The position numbers and the translations under genes were made by a program. Under the pieces are notes generated by a model, which saw only the letters and a list, made by a program, of their open reading frames with translations, had not been told where the DNA came from and made no database searches. From DASSUW01 sp963835525 (GTDB taxonomy: Bacteria; Actinomycetota; Thermoleophilia; Solirubrobacterales; Solirubrobacteraceae), in assembly GCA_963835525.1 (NCBI GenBank), contig CAWIFM010000003.1, positions 372,001-436,000 on the forward strand: DNA of 64,000 nucleotides, in the 5' to 3' direction. Shown here piece after piece: positions 43,615-52,348 of the stretch (position 1 is the stretch's first letter; each line of letters starts with the position of its first letter).

Positions 43615-45423
43615 GTGCTCGACGTTCGGGTTTATCGGGCTGCCTTCCTCCCGGCGCTCGTCGCGCTGTTCATCGCGGCGTTCTCTCTGGCCGACCGCCC
43701 CGAGCCCGCGACGACGGACGCGGCGGCCAACGCGTTCGACGGCGAGCGCGCCTTCGGAGACCGTGCGCCGCTGCGCAACTCGCTCGCCGAGCTGGCCCAG
43801 AAGTTCCCGAACCGGCGCGCCGGCACGGCCGACGACGCGGCGCTCGCCGACCGCGTCGCCGACACGCTCGGCCGCCCGGCAGGAGACCGCCCCGCCCGCC
43901 CGGCCTTCCGCGTCACCCGCGAGCGTGAAGGCGAGGTGGAGACGGTCGTCGGCGTGCGGCCGGGCCTGTCGAGCCGCCGGATCGTCGTCCTCTCGCACCG
44001 AGACTCGCTCGAGCGCCCCGGCCTCGCCGACCTGTCGGGCACCGCCGCCATGCTCGAGCTGGCGCGCGTGTTCCGTGCGCGCGAGCTGCGCAAGACGCTG
44101 GTGCTCGTCTCCACCTCCGGCGCCACGGACGGATTCACGGGAGCGCGCGCGTGGGCAGACGACGCGGGCGGTGAGATCGAGGGCGTGATCGTGCTGGGCG
44201 ACATGGCGACCGCCCGCGCCACGAAGCCGTGGGTGGTGCCGTGGTCGCTCGGCCCCGATGCGGCGCCGCTGACGCTCCAGCGCACGGTCGAGAACGCCGT
44301 GCGCGCCGAGGCGGGCCGCCCGGGCGGCAGTCGCGCCACCGCGCAGTGGATCCGCCGCGCGCTGCCCTTCACCGTGAGCGAGCAGGGCGTGATCGCCGAC
44401 GGCTCGCTGCCGGCGGTGATGATGGGCGTCTCGGGCGAGCGCGGCCCGAAGCCCGGCGCGACCGTCCGTCGCGGCCGGCTCGAGCGGTTCGGCAATGCGG
44501 CACTGCGCGCCGTCATCGCCATCGACGCCGCCGGGCCGGCACAGGACGACCGCGCGGCCGCCGCGCCGGCCTTCTCCGAGGGCCCGGAGGGGATCGTCAC
44601 GATGCGCAACGTGCTGCCCGATTGGGCGGTGCGCCTGCTCGTCGGCACGCTGCTGCTGCCCGCCTTCCTGACCGCGCTCGACGGCTTCTTCCGCGTTCGC
44701 CGCCGCCACCTCCCGGTCCGGCCGTGGATGATCTGGCTGGGCGCGTCCGCGCTGCCCGTGCTGCTGGCGTGGGTGTGGGCCCGCGCACTCGGGCTGACCG
44801 GGGCGCTGGAGCCGCCCGACGCCCCCGTGCTCCCGCTGCCGGACCTCGAGCGCGGCGGCGCCGTGGCGCTCGGCTCGATCGCCTTCGTGCTCCTGCTGGG
44901 CTGGTTCGGCATCCGGCCGCTGCTGCTCGCGCGCGCCGGCGCTCGGGGGAGCCCGGCCGCGGGCAGCCTGGCCGCGGCCTCGGGCGCCGTCCTGTGCGTG
45001 ACCGCCGCGGTGGTGTGGGCCGCGAACCCGTACGCCGCCGCGCTGCTGCTGCCCGCCGCCCACCTGTGGCTGTTCGCCTCCGCGCCGCGGACGCGCCTCG
45101 TCCGCTGGTGGGGCGTGGCGGCGATCGTGGCCGGGCTCCTGCCGCTCGGCTTCGCGACCTTCTACTACATGCGCGCGCTCGGGCTCGATCCACTCGAGTT
45201 CGCCTGGATGACGCTGCTCAGCGCAGCCTCCGGGCAGCTGTCGATCGCGGTGGCCGCCGTGACGGCGGCGCTGGTCGCCTGCCTCGCGGCGCTGATCGCC
45301 ATCATGCGCGCGCGCCGGCGCGTGGCGGCCAACGCCGAGCCCGAGCCGGTCCGCACGCGCGGTCCAGTCACCTACGCCGGCCCGGGCTCGCTCGGCGGCA
45401 CGGAGTCCGCGCTGCGGCGATGA
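43615..45423 (+). CDS. M28-like peptidase-domain membrane protein
   Basis: 602 residues. Helix 1 (about 7-27), an external domain (about 40-310) resembling M28 aminopeptidases or the GAA1-like branch (RIVVLSHRDSLERPGLADLSGTAAMLELAR, then ELRKTLVLVSTSGATDGFTGAR), then about seven helices (about 335-575). The usual M28 zinc ligands are only partly kept: the HxD motif appears as HRD and the EE pair is not evident, so catalysis is doubtful. GTG start. Coupled to the sortase gene (ATGA overlap), which suggests a cell-envelope role. Confidence 0.68.
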   Translation: MLDVRVYRAAFLPALVALFIAAFSLADRPEPATTDAAANAFDGERAFGDRAPLRNSLAELAQKFPNRRAGTADDAALADRVADTLGRPAGDRPARPAFRVTREREGEVETVVGVRPGLSSRRIVVLSHRDSLERPGLADLSGTAAMLELARVFRARELRKTLVLVSTSGATDGFTGARAWADDAGGEIEGVIVLGDMATARATKPWVVPWSLGPDAAPLTLQRTVENAVRAEAGRPGGSRATAQWIRRALPFTVSEQGVIADGSLPAVMMGVSGERGPKPGATVRRGRLERFGNAALRAVIAIDAAGPAQDDRAAAAPAFSEGPEGIVTMRNVLPDWAVRLLVGTLLLPAFLTALDGFFRVRRRHLPVRPWMIWLGASALPVLLAWVWARALGLTGALEPPDAPVLPLPDLERGGAVALGSIAFVLLLGWFGIRPLLLARAGARGSPAAGSLAAASGAVLCVTAAVVWAANPYAAALLLPAAHLWLFASAPRTRLVRWWGVAAIVAGLLPLGFATFYYMRALGLDPLEFAWMTLLSAASGQLSIAVAAVTAALVACLAALIAIMRARRRVAANAEPEPVRTRGPVTYAGPGSLGGTESALRR

Positions 45424-46106
45424 CCACGACGGCGCCGCGCTCCTCCCGGGTCCGCCGCGTCGTGCGCGCGCTGTCGACCGTGATGATCGTCGCGGGCGTG
45501 ATCCTGCTCGCCGACGCGGGGGTGACGCTGCTGTGGCAGGAGCCCGTCTCGGCGGTGTACGCGAATCTCCAGCAGGGCCGGCTCGCCGACCAGCTCGAGG
45601 AGCTCGAGGCGGCGCCCCTGGAGCCCGCCGAGCAGCGGGCGCTCGACAAGATCCCCGACGAGCGGCGCCGGCTGGCCTTCCGCGCCCGCGCGCTCGACCG
45701 CCGAGCCGATCCGGGCGACCCGATCGGGCGGATCGTGATGCCGGCGATCGGCGTCTCGGAGGTGTTCGTCGAAGGCACCGGCGCCGGCGACCTGCGCACC
45801 GGCCCCGGCCACTATCCCGACACGCCCTTCCCGGGCGAGCGCGGCACGGTCGCCATCGCCGGCCACCGCACCACCTACGGCGCGCCGTTCCGCCGCATCG
45901 ACCAGCTCGACCGTGGCGACCGGATCGAGCTGCGCATGCCGTACGGCCGCTTCGTCTACCGGGTCGAGCGCACCCGCATCGTGCCGCCCACCGAGATCTC
46001 CGTCACCGCCCGCGTCGCCTACGACCGGCTCGTGCTCTCCGCCTGCCATCCGCTCTACTCGGCGGCCGAGCGGATCATCGTCTTCGCGCGCCTGGAGCAG
46101 TCATGA
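45420..46106 (+). CDS. Class E-type sortase
   Basis: 228 residues. N-terminal helix (about 18-40), helical linker, then the sortase barrel: IGRIVMPAIGVSEVFVEGTG, catalytic His in TVAIAGHRTTYGAPFRRIDQL (split near residues 140-160), catalytic Cys in LVLSACHPLYSAAERIIVFA with a downstream Arg replaced by the AAERI pattern of class E enzymes. It cleaves LAXTG-type sorting signals and attaches proteins to the wall. No gene with such a signal was found in the window, so its substrate is elsewhere. Confidence 0.9.
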   Translation: MTTTAPRSSRVRRVVRALSTVMIVAGVILLADAGVTLLWQEPVSAVYANLQQGRLADQLEELEAAPLEPAEQRALDKIPDERRRLAFRARALDRRADPGDPIGRIVMPAIGVSEVFVEGTGAGDLRTGPGHYPDTPFPGERGTVAIAGHRTTYGAPFRRIDQLDRGDRIELRMPYGRFVYRVERTRIVPPTEISVTARVAYDRLVLSACHPLYSAAERIIVFARLEQS

Positions 46107-46351
46107 GGAAGGTTCGGGTGCGAACCCCATCGACCGTCCGCCGATCCGTGACGACATACGTACACATGACCGCTCTAGCAGTCCGATACGAAACCGGCAG
46201 GCGACGCCGGTTCGAACGACGCGACGAGGCAAGGATGGTCCAGATGGAGCAGTTGCGTGAACGCATCCAGCGCGACGACTACTCGGTCGACGCGCACAAG
46301 GTGGCGGACGCCATCGTCCGCAAGCTGCTGTCACAGCGTCAGTGCTCGTAG
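46103..46351 (+). CDS. Small FlgM-like protein
   Basis: 82 residues. Basic N terminus rich in Arg, then LRERIQRDDYSVDAHKVADA and IVRKLL, the pattern of the C-terminal sigma-28-binding part of FlgM anti-sigma factors. No flagellar or sigma-28 gene is present in the window. The ATG overlaps the sortase stop, so the three genes M28-like, sortase, FlgM-like form an operon. ATGs at 46166 and 46235 are alternative starts. Convergent 13-base overlap with thiL. Confidence 0.6.
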   Translation: MRKVRVRTPSTVRRSVTTYVHMTALAVRYETGRRRRFERRDEARMVQMEQLRERIQRDDYSVDAHKVADAIVRKLLSQRQCS

Positions 46352-47264
46352 CCGCGCCAGCGCGCGGCTGACGGATCCCCACGCCACCCCACGCCGGGCA
46401 TGCCGGCCGTGGCGCGGCCGATCCACGTGACGGCGACCGCCGCCTCCACCCGCGCCGCGTCCGGGGCGCAGAAGCAGAGCTCGTAGTCCTCGCCGCCCGT
46501 GGCCGCCAGCTCGGAAGGCGACAGCCCCAGCGTGGCGGCGACCCGCGCGGTCTCCGGAGCGATCGGCAGCGCCTCGGTGTCGAGCTCGAGCCGCACGCCG
46601 CTCGCCTCCGCCAGCCGGCGGGCGTCGAGCGCCAGCCCGTCGGAGAGGTCGAGCATCGCGTGCACGCCCGCCGCGGCCAGCGCGCGGCCCTCGGCGAGCC
46701 GCGGTCGCGGGCGCAGGTGGCGCTCGGTCGGGCCATCCGCGCGGCCCTCCATGACCGCCAGGGCGGCCGCCGCCGCGCCCAGGTCGCCCGTGACCCCCAC
46801 CAGGTCGCCGGGCTGCGCGCCGTCGCGCCCCACCAGCGCGTCCTCCCGCTCGGCCCAGCCGACCACCGTGACCGCCACCGTCAGGGCCGGCCCGGCCGCG
46901 AGGTCGCCGCCGGCGATCGTGGTGGCGCACTCGCGTGCCAGGGCCTCGGCCGCCTGGTGCAGCTCCACGACACCGGCCTCGCCGAGCCCCGGAGGCACGA
47001 CCACCGACAGGTACGCCTCGCCCGGCTCGGCGCCCATCGCCGCGAGGTCCGACAACGCACCCGCGAGTGCGCGATGGCCGGCGTCGGTGGGGGTCCAGCC
47101 CTCGCCGAGCCGGAAGTGCGTGCCGTCGACCATCACGTCGGTCGAAACGGCCGCGAAGCCGCCCGCCCGCACGACCGCGCAGTCGTCTCCCAGCCAGCGC
47201 AGAACCCGCGATCCGGGGCGGCGCTCGAGGACGCCCTCGATCGCAGTCAGAAGTTCGAGCTCAC
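46339..47264 (-). CDS. thiL: Thiamine-monophosphate kinase, 5' end lacking a normal start codon
   Basis: About 308 residues; phosphorylates thiamine monophosphate to the diphosphate. AIR synthase-like fold: LGDDCAVV at the N terminus, VSTDVMVDGTHFRL, DLAAMGAEPGEAYLSVV, GGDLAAGPALTVAV, GVTGDLGAAAAAL, LDLSDGLALDARRLAEAS, GGEDYELCF. The first usable GTG in frame (47172) lies after LGDDCAVV, which is essential for metal/ATP binding. The frame is open back to the infA stop. GTG 47264 overlaps that stop (GTGA) but is out of frame by one base, so a missing base near 47258 is likely. Confidence 0.88.
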
Positions 47265-47479
47265 CGATGGCGGTAGACGATGCGCGCGCGATTGAGGTCG
47301 TACGGCGAGACCTCCACGCGGACGCGGTCGCCAGGCAGGATGCGGATCCGGAAGCGGCGCATCTTGCCCGCGACGTGGCCGAGCACCTCGTGCCCGTTGT
47401 CGAGCTGCACCCGGAACATGGCGTTCGGAAGCGCCTCGACGACCTCGCCTTCGAACTCGACCTTTTCTTCCTTCGCCAA
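47261..47479 (-). CDS. infA: Translation initiation factor IF-1
   Basis: 72 residues, S1/OB fold. MAKEEKVEFEGEVVEALPNA, MFRVQLDNGHEVLGHVAGKM, RRFRIRILPGDRVRVEVSPYD are the canonical sequence. It lies 14 bases after the cold-shock gene, away from its usual place near rpmJ/rpsM, so this may be a second or relocated copy. Probably co-transcribed with the cold-shock gene and thiL. Confidence 0.96.
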   Translation of the reverse strand: MAKEEKVEFEGEVVEALPNAMFRVQLDNGHEVLGHVAGKMRRFRIRILPGDRVRVEVSPYDLNRARIVYRHR

Positions 47480-47493
47480 GCCGGAACCGCGTC

Positions 47494-47697
47494 CTAGATC
47501 ACGTGCACGTTGGTTGCCTGTGGGCCCTTCTGGCCTTCGCCGAGCTCGTACTCGACCTTCGCGCCCTCCGCGAGGGTACGGAATCCGTCGCCCTGGATGG
47601 CGGAGAAGTGAACGAACGCGTCCTGACCACCCTCGTCGGGGGTGATGAACCCGAAGCCCTTCTCATCGCTGAACCACTTCACGACCCCGGTTGCCAT
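47494..47697 (-). CDS. Cold shock protein (CspA family)
   Basis: 67 residues. RNA-binding motifs KGFGFITPDEG (about 13-23) and AFVHFSAIQ (about 27-35). Complete CSD protein acting as an RNA chaperone. Its promoter must lie in the 82 bases before 47780; infA follows after 14 bases, placing two nucleic-acid-binding translation factors in one unit. Confidence 0.95.
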   Translation of the reverse strand: MATGVVKWFSDEKGFGFITPDEGGQDAFVHFSAIQGDGFRTLAEGAKVEYELGEGQKGPQATNVHVI

Positions 47698-47779
47698 GCT
47701 GCCTTTCCCACCCCCTGCACGCTTCCGCCGCCACTTTGAGCGGCCCTGACGGCGGGTTTATACCAGTCGTGGCGGCCCT

Positions 47780-49933
47780 CTAGGGAGTGGTTCCCGGCGT
47801 CTCGGTGGCCGGCGCATCCTGCGGCGGCGACTCGTACTGCTCGGGGTCGAACTCGGTGCCGCCGCTCGGCGCCTGCTCCTCCGGCTGCTCCTCGGGCTCC
47901 TCGGGCTCGTCCGACTCGGGCTCGTCGCTCTCCTCGGTCTCGTCGCTGAGGCCGAGCTTGTTGCCGCCGCTGCTGGAGTAGTCGCCGAAGAACGGCTGCG
48001 AGACGAAGGCCTCCTTGGGCGGCGGGAACGAGCCGCAGAAGCCGCCCATGATCGACTTCGTGTAAACCCCCCAGATCGCGGCCGGGAACGTGCCGCCGTC
48101 GACCGGGCCGCCGAAGAACAGCGTGTGCATCTCGGTGCGGTCGTTGGGATAGCCGACCCAGACGGCGGTGGCCAGGCGCGGTGTGAAGCCCGCGAACCAG
48201 GCGTCGGTGTTGCGGTCGGTCGTGCCGGTCTTGCCGGCCGCCGGGCAGCCCGTGGCGGCGCGGCCGCCGGTGCCGCCCTGGATGTTCGCCTCGAGGATCT
48301 TGGTCGCCTCGTAGGCCTGGCCGTCGGTGAAGATCCTGGTGCGCTTGACCTTCCAGCGGCGCGGCAGCTCCGACTTGCGGTCGGGGAACTCGACCTTGGT
48401 GATCGCGGTCGGCCGGTTGCGGTAGCCCCCGGAGGCGATCGTCCCGTACGCGGTGGCCATCTCGAGCGGGGACACGCCCTCCTCCAGGCCGCCCAGGGAC
48501 TCGGCCGGGTAGCCGTGCACGTGCTCGCGCTTGATGCCCATGTCGACCGCCGTGTCGGCGACGTTCTCCGGGCCGAGGTCGAGCGCGAGCTGGATGAAGA
48601 CCGAGTTGTCCGACCGCAGCGTGGCCTGGAAGAGGTTCATGTTGCCGCCGCTCGTGCCGCCGTAGGTCTTGATCTCGAACGGCGCGCCGAAGCGCGGGTC
48701 GCTGATCCGCGTCGGCGAGACCGACGTGTAGCGCGTCGAGTTCGGGTTCACGCCGTTGCGCAACGCCGTCATCAGCGCCATCGTCTTGAACGAGGAGCCG
48801 GGCTGGCGCTCGCCCGAGGCGGCGAGGTTGAACTTGGAGTCGGCGTAGTCGCCCGACGAGGCCATGGCGAGGATGTAGCCGTTGCGCGGGTTGATCGTGA
48901 CCAGCGCGGAGGACGGGCCTGCGCTGCCGAGCTGCGAGGCGATCGCCTCGCGCGCCTTGCGCTGCTTGTCGAGGTCGATCGTCGTGTGGACGATGAGGCC
49001 GCCGAGCTTGACCGTCTGCGCGCCGTACTCCTTGATCAGCTCGTCCTTGACGTAGTCGAAGAAGTAGCTCTCGCGGCGGCGGGTGAAGTAGTCGGACGGC
49101 TTGAGGTCGAGCCCGCGCTTCATCGCGGCGTCGGCCTGCTGCTGCGTGACCATCCCGAGCTCGGCCATCTTGGCCAGCACCGCGTTGCGGCGGCGCTTGG
49201 CGGCGGGTCCGTGCTGGATCGGCGAGTAGGCCGACGGCGCCTGCGGGAGGCCGGCCAGCAGCGCGGCCTCGTGGAGGTCGAGCCGCTTGGCGCGCTTGTC
49301 GAAGTAGATCCGCGCGGCCGCCTCGGCGCCGATCGCCGTCTGCCCGCCGACCGTTCCGTACGGCGTGGTGTTGAGGTACTTCTCGAGGATCCACTCCTTC
49401 GAGTGCTCGTTCTCGAGCTCCTCGGCGAGCTTGGCCTCGCGGATCTTGCGCTGGTAGCCGGCCAGGCCCTCGCGGGTGCGGTCGGCGGTGTAGAGGTTCT
49501 TGACCAGCTGCATGGTCAGCGTCGAGCCGCCCTCCACCGTCTCGCGGTTGAGGAAGTTCTTGACCGCCGCGCGGACGATGCCCTCGTAGTCGACGCCCTT
49601 GTGCTTGTAGAAGCGCTCGTCCTCGATCGCGATCGTCGCGTCCTTGAGGACCTTCGGCAGGGCGTCGCCGGTCACCGGCCGGCTCAGCTCGTCGGCCGAG
49701 ATGAAGCCCAGGCGCGTGCCGTCGGCGGCCAGCACCTCGGTGTTGGAGCCGGGGTTGCGCTCCTTCAGCGTCGTGATGGCGGGAGCCGAGGCGGCGGTCG
49801 AGACCACCCAGCCGACCACGGACAGGCCGGCGATGCCGACGACGGTCAGCACGACCATGACGGCGAGAAGGGCTTGGGAGCGATGACGACCGCGGTAGCG
49901 GCGGCGTCGCCTGTAGCGTTGCGAGCGGCTCAT
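47780..49933 (-). CDS. Bifunctional penicillin-binding protein (class A: transglycosylase and transpeptidase)
   Basis: 717 residues. Very basic cytoplasmic start (RYRRRRRYRGRHR), one helix (about 22-45), GT51 domain with IEDERFYKHKGVDYEGIVRA and EGGSTLTMQLVKNLY (about 90-135), then transpeptidase with SSFK serine (about 350), SDNS and KTGTT (about 520). An acidic Glu/Pro/Asp-rich tail of about 70 residues ends the protein. It builds peptidoglycan strands and crosslinks. ATG 49933; a longer open frame upstream belongs to the frameshifted MscS gene. Confidence 0.95.
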   Translation of the reverse strand: MSRSQRYRRRRRYRGRHRSQALLAVMVVLTVVGIAGLSVVGWVVSTAASAPAITTLKERNPGSNTEVLAADGTRLGFISADELSRPVTGDALPKVLKDATIAIEDERFYKHKGVDYEGIVRAAVKNFLNRETVEGGSTLTMQLVKNLYTADRTREGLAGYQRKIREAKLAEELENEHSKEWILEKYLNTTPYGTVGGQTAIGAEAAARIYFDKRAKRLDLHEAALLAGLPQAPSAYSPIQHGPAAKRRRNAVLAKMAELGMVTQQQADAAMKRGLDLKPSDYFTRRRESYFFDYVKDELIKEYGAQTVKLGGLIVHTTIDLDKQRKAREAIASQLGSAGPSSALVTINPRNGYILAMASSGDYADSKFNLAASGERQPGSSFKTMALMTALRNGVNPNSTRYTSVSPTRISDPRFGAPFEIKTYGGTSGGNMNLFQATLRSDNSVFIQLALDLGPENVADTAVDMGIKREHVHGYPAESLGGLEEGVSPLEMATAYGTIASGGYRNRPTAITKVEFPDRKSELPRRWKVKRTRIFTDGQAYEATKILEANIQGGTGGRAATGCPAAGKTGTTDRNTDAWFAGFTPRLATAVWVGYPNDRTEMHTLFFGGPVDGGTFPAAIWGVYTKSIMGGFCGSFPPPKEAFVSQPFFGDYSSSGGNKLGLSDETEESDEPESDEPEEPEEQPEEQAPSGGTEFDPEQYESPPQDAPATETPGTTP

Positions 49934-49980
49934 AGGGGCGTTCGCCGGGGCGGCGCGAACCACCCAGTGTAGACAGCGCC

Positions 49981-50776
49981 TCAGCTTCGGTCCGGGCCGC
50001 CGAAACCCTCCAGCAACCCCTCCTCGCGCAGGCGCGCGTGGCAGCGCGCGCGCAATGCCGCTTCGCCGGGACCCCGCTCGGGCGGCGGCACCATCCCGCC
50101 CGCGACGGCCAGGCGGACGCCCCACGGGAGGGTCTCGGCCACCGCCACGTCGCCCTCGCCGCTGAGGACCTCGACGGCGCGCGCGGCGTCCGCCGCGGGC
50201 GGGATCCAGACGTCGATCTCCACCCCGACCGCCTCGACCTTCAGCGTGTCGTTCTTCATCACGCCGGAGGCGAGCCGCTCGTTCGGGATCAGGATGCGCT
50301 GCTCTCCGGCCGCGCGCAGGACCGTGTAGTTGAGGCGGACGTCCTCGACGACGCCGTAGTGGTCCTCGAACTTGACCCAGTCGCCGACGCGGATCGGCTG
50401 CGTGATCGCCAGCATCACGCCCGCCACGAAGTTCGCCAGCGTCTGGCGGGCGGCGAAGCCGATGATCGCCGCGGCGACCACGCCGGAGGCCAGGATGCTG
50501 GCCGCGATCCGGTTGATGCCCGAGAACTGCGACAGCCGCGATCGCGAGGCCGATCAGCAGGATCACGGCGTAGATGAAGCGGCGCATGAAGCGCAGCCGC
50601 GTGGCGGTCTCGGGCGACACGTCGCCGCGCGCGAGCGAGCGCGCCAGCCGCTCGGCGCGCCGCTGGAAGGCGTGGTCGACGACGTAGGCGAGCGCGAAGG
50701 CCAGCGCCATCGTGACGACGGCGGTGATCCACTCGTCGTTCTCCCGCCAGAACTCCTCGATCGTGGCTAGGGTCAT
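49981..50776 (-). CDS. MscS-family mechanosensitive channel, interrupted by one extra base
   Basis: Small MscS-type channel of about 264 residues. N part: helix 1 (VVTMALAFALAYVVDHAF), helix 2 (FIYAVILLIGLAIA). The frame changes near 50537, after which AAIIGFAARQTLANFVAGVML (pore helix), TQPIRVGDWVKFEDHYGVVEDV and VLRAAGEQRILIPNERL follow. Removing one base restores IGLAIALSQFSGINRIAASI. Its ATG lies only 4 bases from the divergent HAD gene GTG, so the two promoters overlap. Confidence 0.87.
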
Positions 50777-50780
50777 CGGC

Positions 50781-51449
50781 GTGGCGGAGCGTACCCGCGC
50801 CGTGCTCCTGGATGCCCTCGGAACGCTCGTGCACTTCGAGCCGCCGGCGCCGCTGCTGCGCGCCGGCCTGCGCGAGCGGCTGGGGATCGAGGTCACGGCC
50901 GGGGCCGCGGAGGCCGCGATCAGGGACGAGATCGCGTACTACCGCGCCCACCTGCACGAGGGCCGCGACGCGGAGACGCTGGCCGAGCTGCGGCGGCGCA
51001 GCGCCGAGGCGATGCGGCCGGCGCTCGGCGTCGACGCCGACCTCACGGACGTGCTGCTCGCCTCGCTGCGCTTTCACGCCTATCCGGACGCCGCGCCGGC
51101 GCTGACTGCCCTGCGCTCGCGCGGCATCGCGATCGTCGTGGTGTCCAACTGGGACCACTCCCTGCACGAGCGCCTGGCCGAGACCGGCCTGGCGCCGCTG
51201 GTCGACGGCGCGGTCGCCTCCGCCGAGCTCGGGCACGCCAAGCCGGAGCGTGCCATCTTCGAGCGCGCGCTCGAGCTGGCCGGCGCCGGGCCGGGCGAGG
51301 CGCTGCACGCCGGCGACTCGCCGCGCGAGGACGTGGAGGGAGCGCTGGCGGCCGGGCTGCGGGCGGTGCTCGTGGCGCGCAACGGACGCCCGGCGAACGC
51401 CTCTGTCCCGGTCATCGCGTCGCTCGCCGAGCTGCCCCCTTACGCTTGA
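50781..51449 (+). CDS. HAD-superfamily hydrolase
   Basis: 222 residues. Motif I is LLDALGTLV with the nucleophile Asp near residue 10 but Ala in place of the usual second Asp (DxDGT), motif II VVVSNWDHSL, motif III GHAKPERAIFERAL, motif IV HAGDSPREDVEGALAAG. Helical cap between about 15 and 85. The missing second Asp lowers confidence that it is a phosphatase; REG-2/haloacid-type hydrolases keep this variant. TAGGGT lies 7 bases before the GTG, suggesting a leaderless transcript. Confidence 0.88.
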   Translation: MAERTRAVLLDALGTLVHFEPPAPLLRAGLRERLGIEVTAGAAEAAIRDEIAYYRAHLHEGRDAETLAELRRRSAEAMRPALGVDADLTDVLLASLRFHAYPDAAPALTALRSRGIAIVVVSNWDHSLHERLAETGLAPLVDGAVASAELGHAKPERAIFERALELAGAGPGEALHAGDSPREDVEGALAAGLRAVLVARNGRPANASVPVIASLAELPPYA

Positions 51450-51457
51450 GGGAGCCG

Positions 51458-52348
51458 ATGACGAGCGTCCCGCCCACCTACGAGCACCCCGGGGGGCTGC
51501 CGTCGCGGCCCGAGCTGCCCGAGGGCGCTCCCGCCCCGCCGGAGCAGAAGCTGCTGCCGGCGCTGGGCGTGCCGGCGTGGTCGCCGCTCCTCGTCGTGCT
51601 GGCCGCCTTCCTGCTCGTCCTGATCACGCAGATCCTCGTCGTGATCGGCGTCGAGCTCGCCGGCGGCGACATCGAGAGCGTCACCGAGTCCGACGCGGCG
51701 ACGATCGGCTTCACCGTCGTGCTCGACGTCGCGCTGGTGGTCTGCACGGTGGCGGTGGCCGTCTGGCTGGGCAGCGGTCGCCCGACGGCGGCCTCCTTCG
51801 GCCTGCGCATGCCCGAGTGGCGCTCGGCGCTGGGCTGGACGCTGGCCGTCTACGTGACGTTCTGGATCGCCGCGATCGTCGTCGGGATCGCGTTCGGCGA
51901 GCCCGAGGAGCAGGACATCGTCGTCGACCTCAAGGCCGAGGACTCGGTGCTCGTCCTGACCGGGTTCGCCGTCATGACCTGCGTGCTCGCGCCGCTGGCC
52001 GAGGAGTTCTTCTTCCGCGGCTTCCTGCTGCGCGTGCTGCACGAGCGGACCAACGCGGTGATCGCCGTCCTGGTCACCGGCATCGCCTTCGGGCTGGTGC
52101 ATCTGCCGAGCGGCGACTGGATCGGCACGATCGTGCTGAGCCTGTTCGGAATGGCACTTTGCGTGCTCTTCATCGTGACGTCGTCGCTCGTTCCGTGCAT
52201 CATGTTGCACGCATTCCACAACTCGATCTCGTTCGGCTTCACGAAGGAGCTGCCCTGGTGGGGATTCCTGCTGTTGATCCTTGCAAGCGTCACGACGACG
52301 TTTCTCATCGCTCGGTCCGCTGCGCGCGCGCCGGCCTGGTCGCGCTAG
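51458..52348 (+). CDS. CPBP-family intramembrane metalloprotease
   Basis: 296 residues with eight or so helices after a Pro-rich cytoplasmic N terminus. Abi/CAAX protease motifs: LAPLAEEFFFRGFLLRVLHER (about 185-205), GIAFGLVHLPSGD and MLHAFHNSISFG. The glutamates and histidines of the zinc site are all present. Substrate unknown; relatives process peptides or take part in bacteriocin self-immunity. ATG 51458 has GAGGGAG just upstream; an in-frame TTG at 51446 overlapping the HAD stop is an alternative. Confidence 0.88.
   Translation: MTSVPPTYEHPGGLPSRPELPEGAPAPPEQKLLPALGVPAWSPLLVVLAAFLLVLITQILVVIGVELAGGDIESVTESDAATIGFTVVLDVALVVCTVAVAVWLGSGRPTAASFGLRMPEWRSALGWTLAVYVTFWIAAIVVGIAFGEPEEQDIVVDLKAEDSVLVLTGFAVMTCVLAPLAEEFFFRGFLLRVLHERTNAVIAVLVTGIAFGLVHLPSGDWIGTIVLSLFGMALCVLFIVTSSLVPCIMLHAFHNSISFGFTKELPWWGFLLLILASVTTTFLIARSAARAPAWSR

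Noticed and set aside
49981..50896. 1038-residue penicillin-binding protein with an N-terminal channel domain
   Set aside because: The open frame extends into MscS only because of the extra base near 50537. The penicillin-binding protein has its own ATG at 49933 followed by a basic start and a membrane helix.
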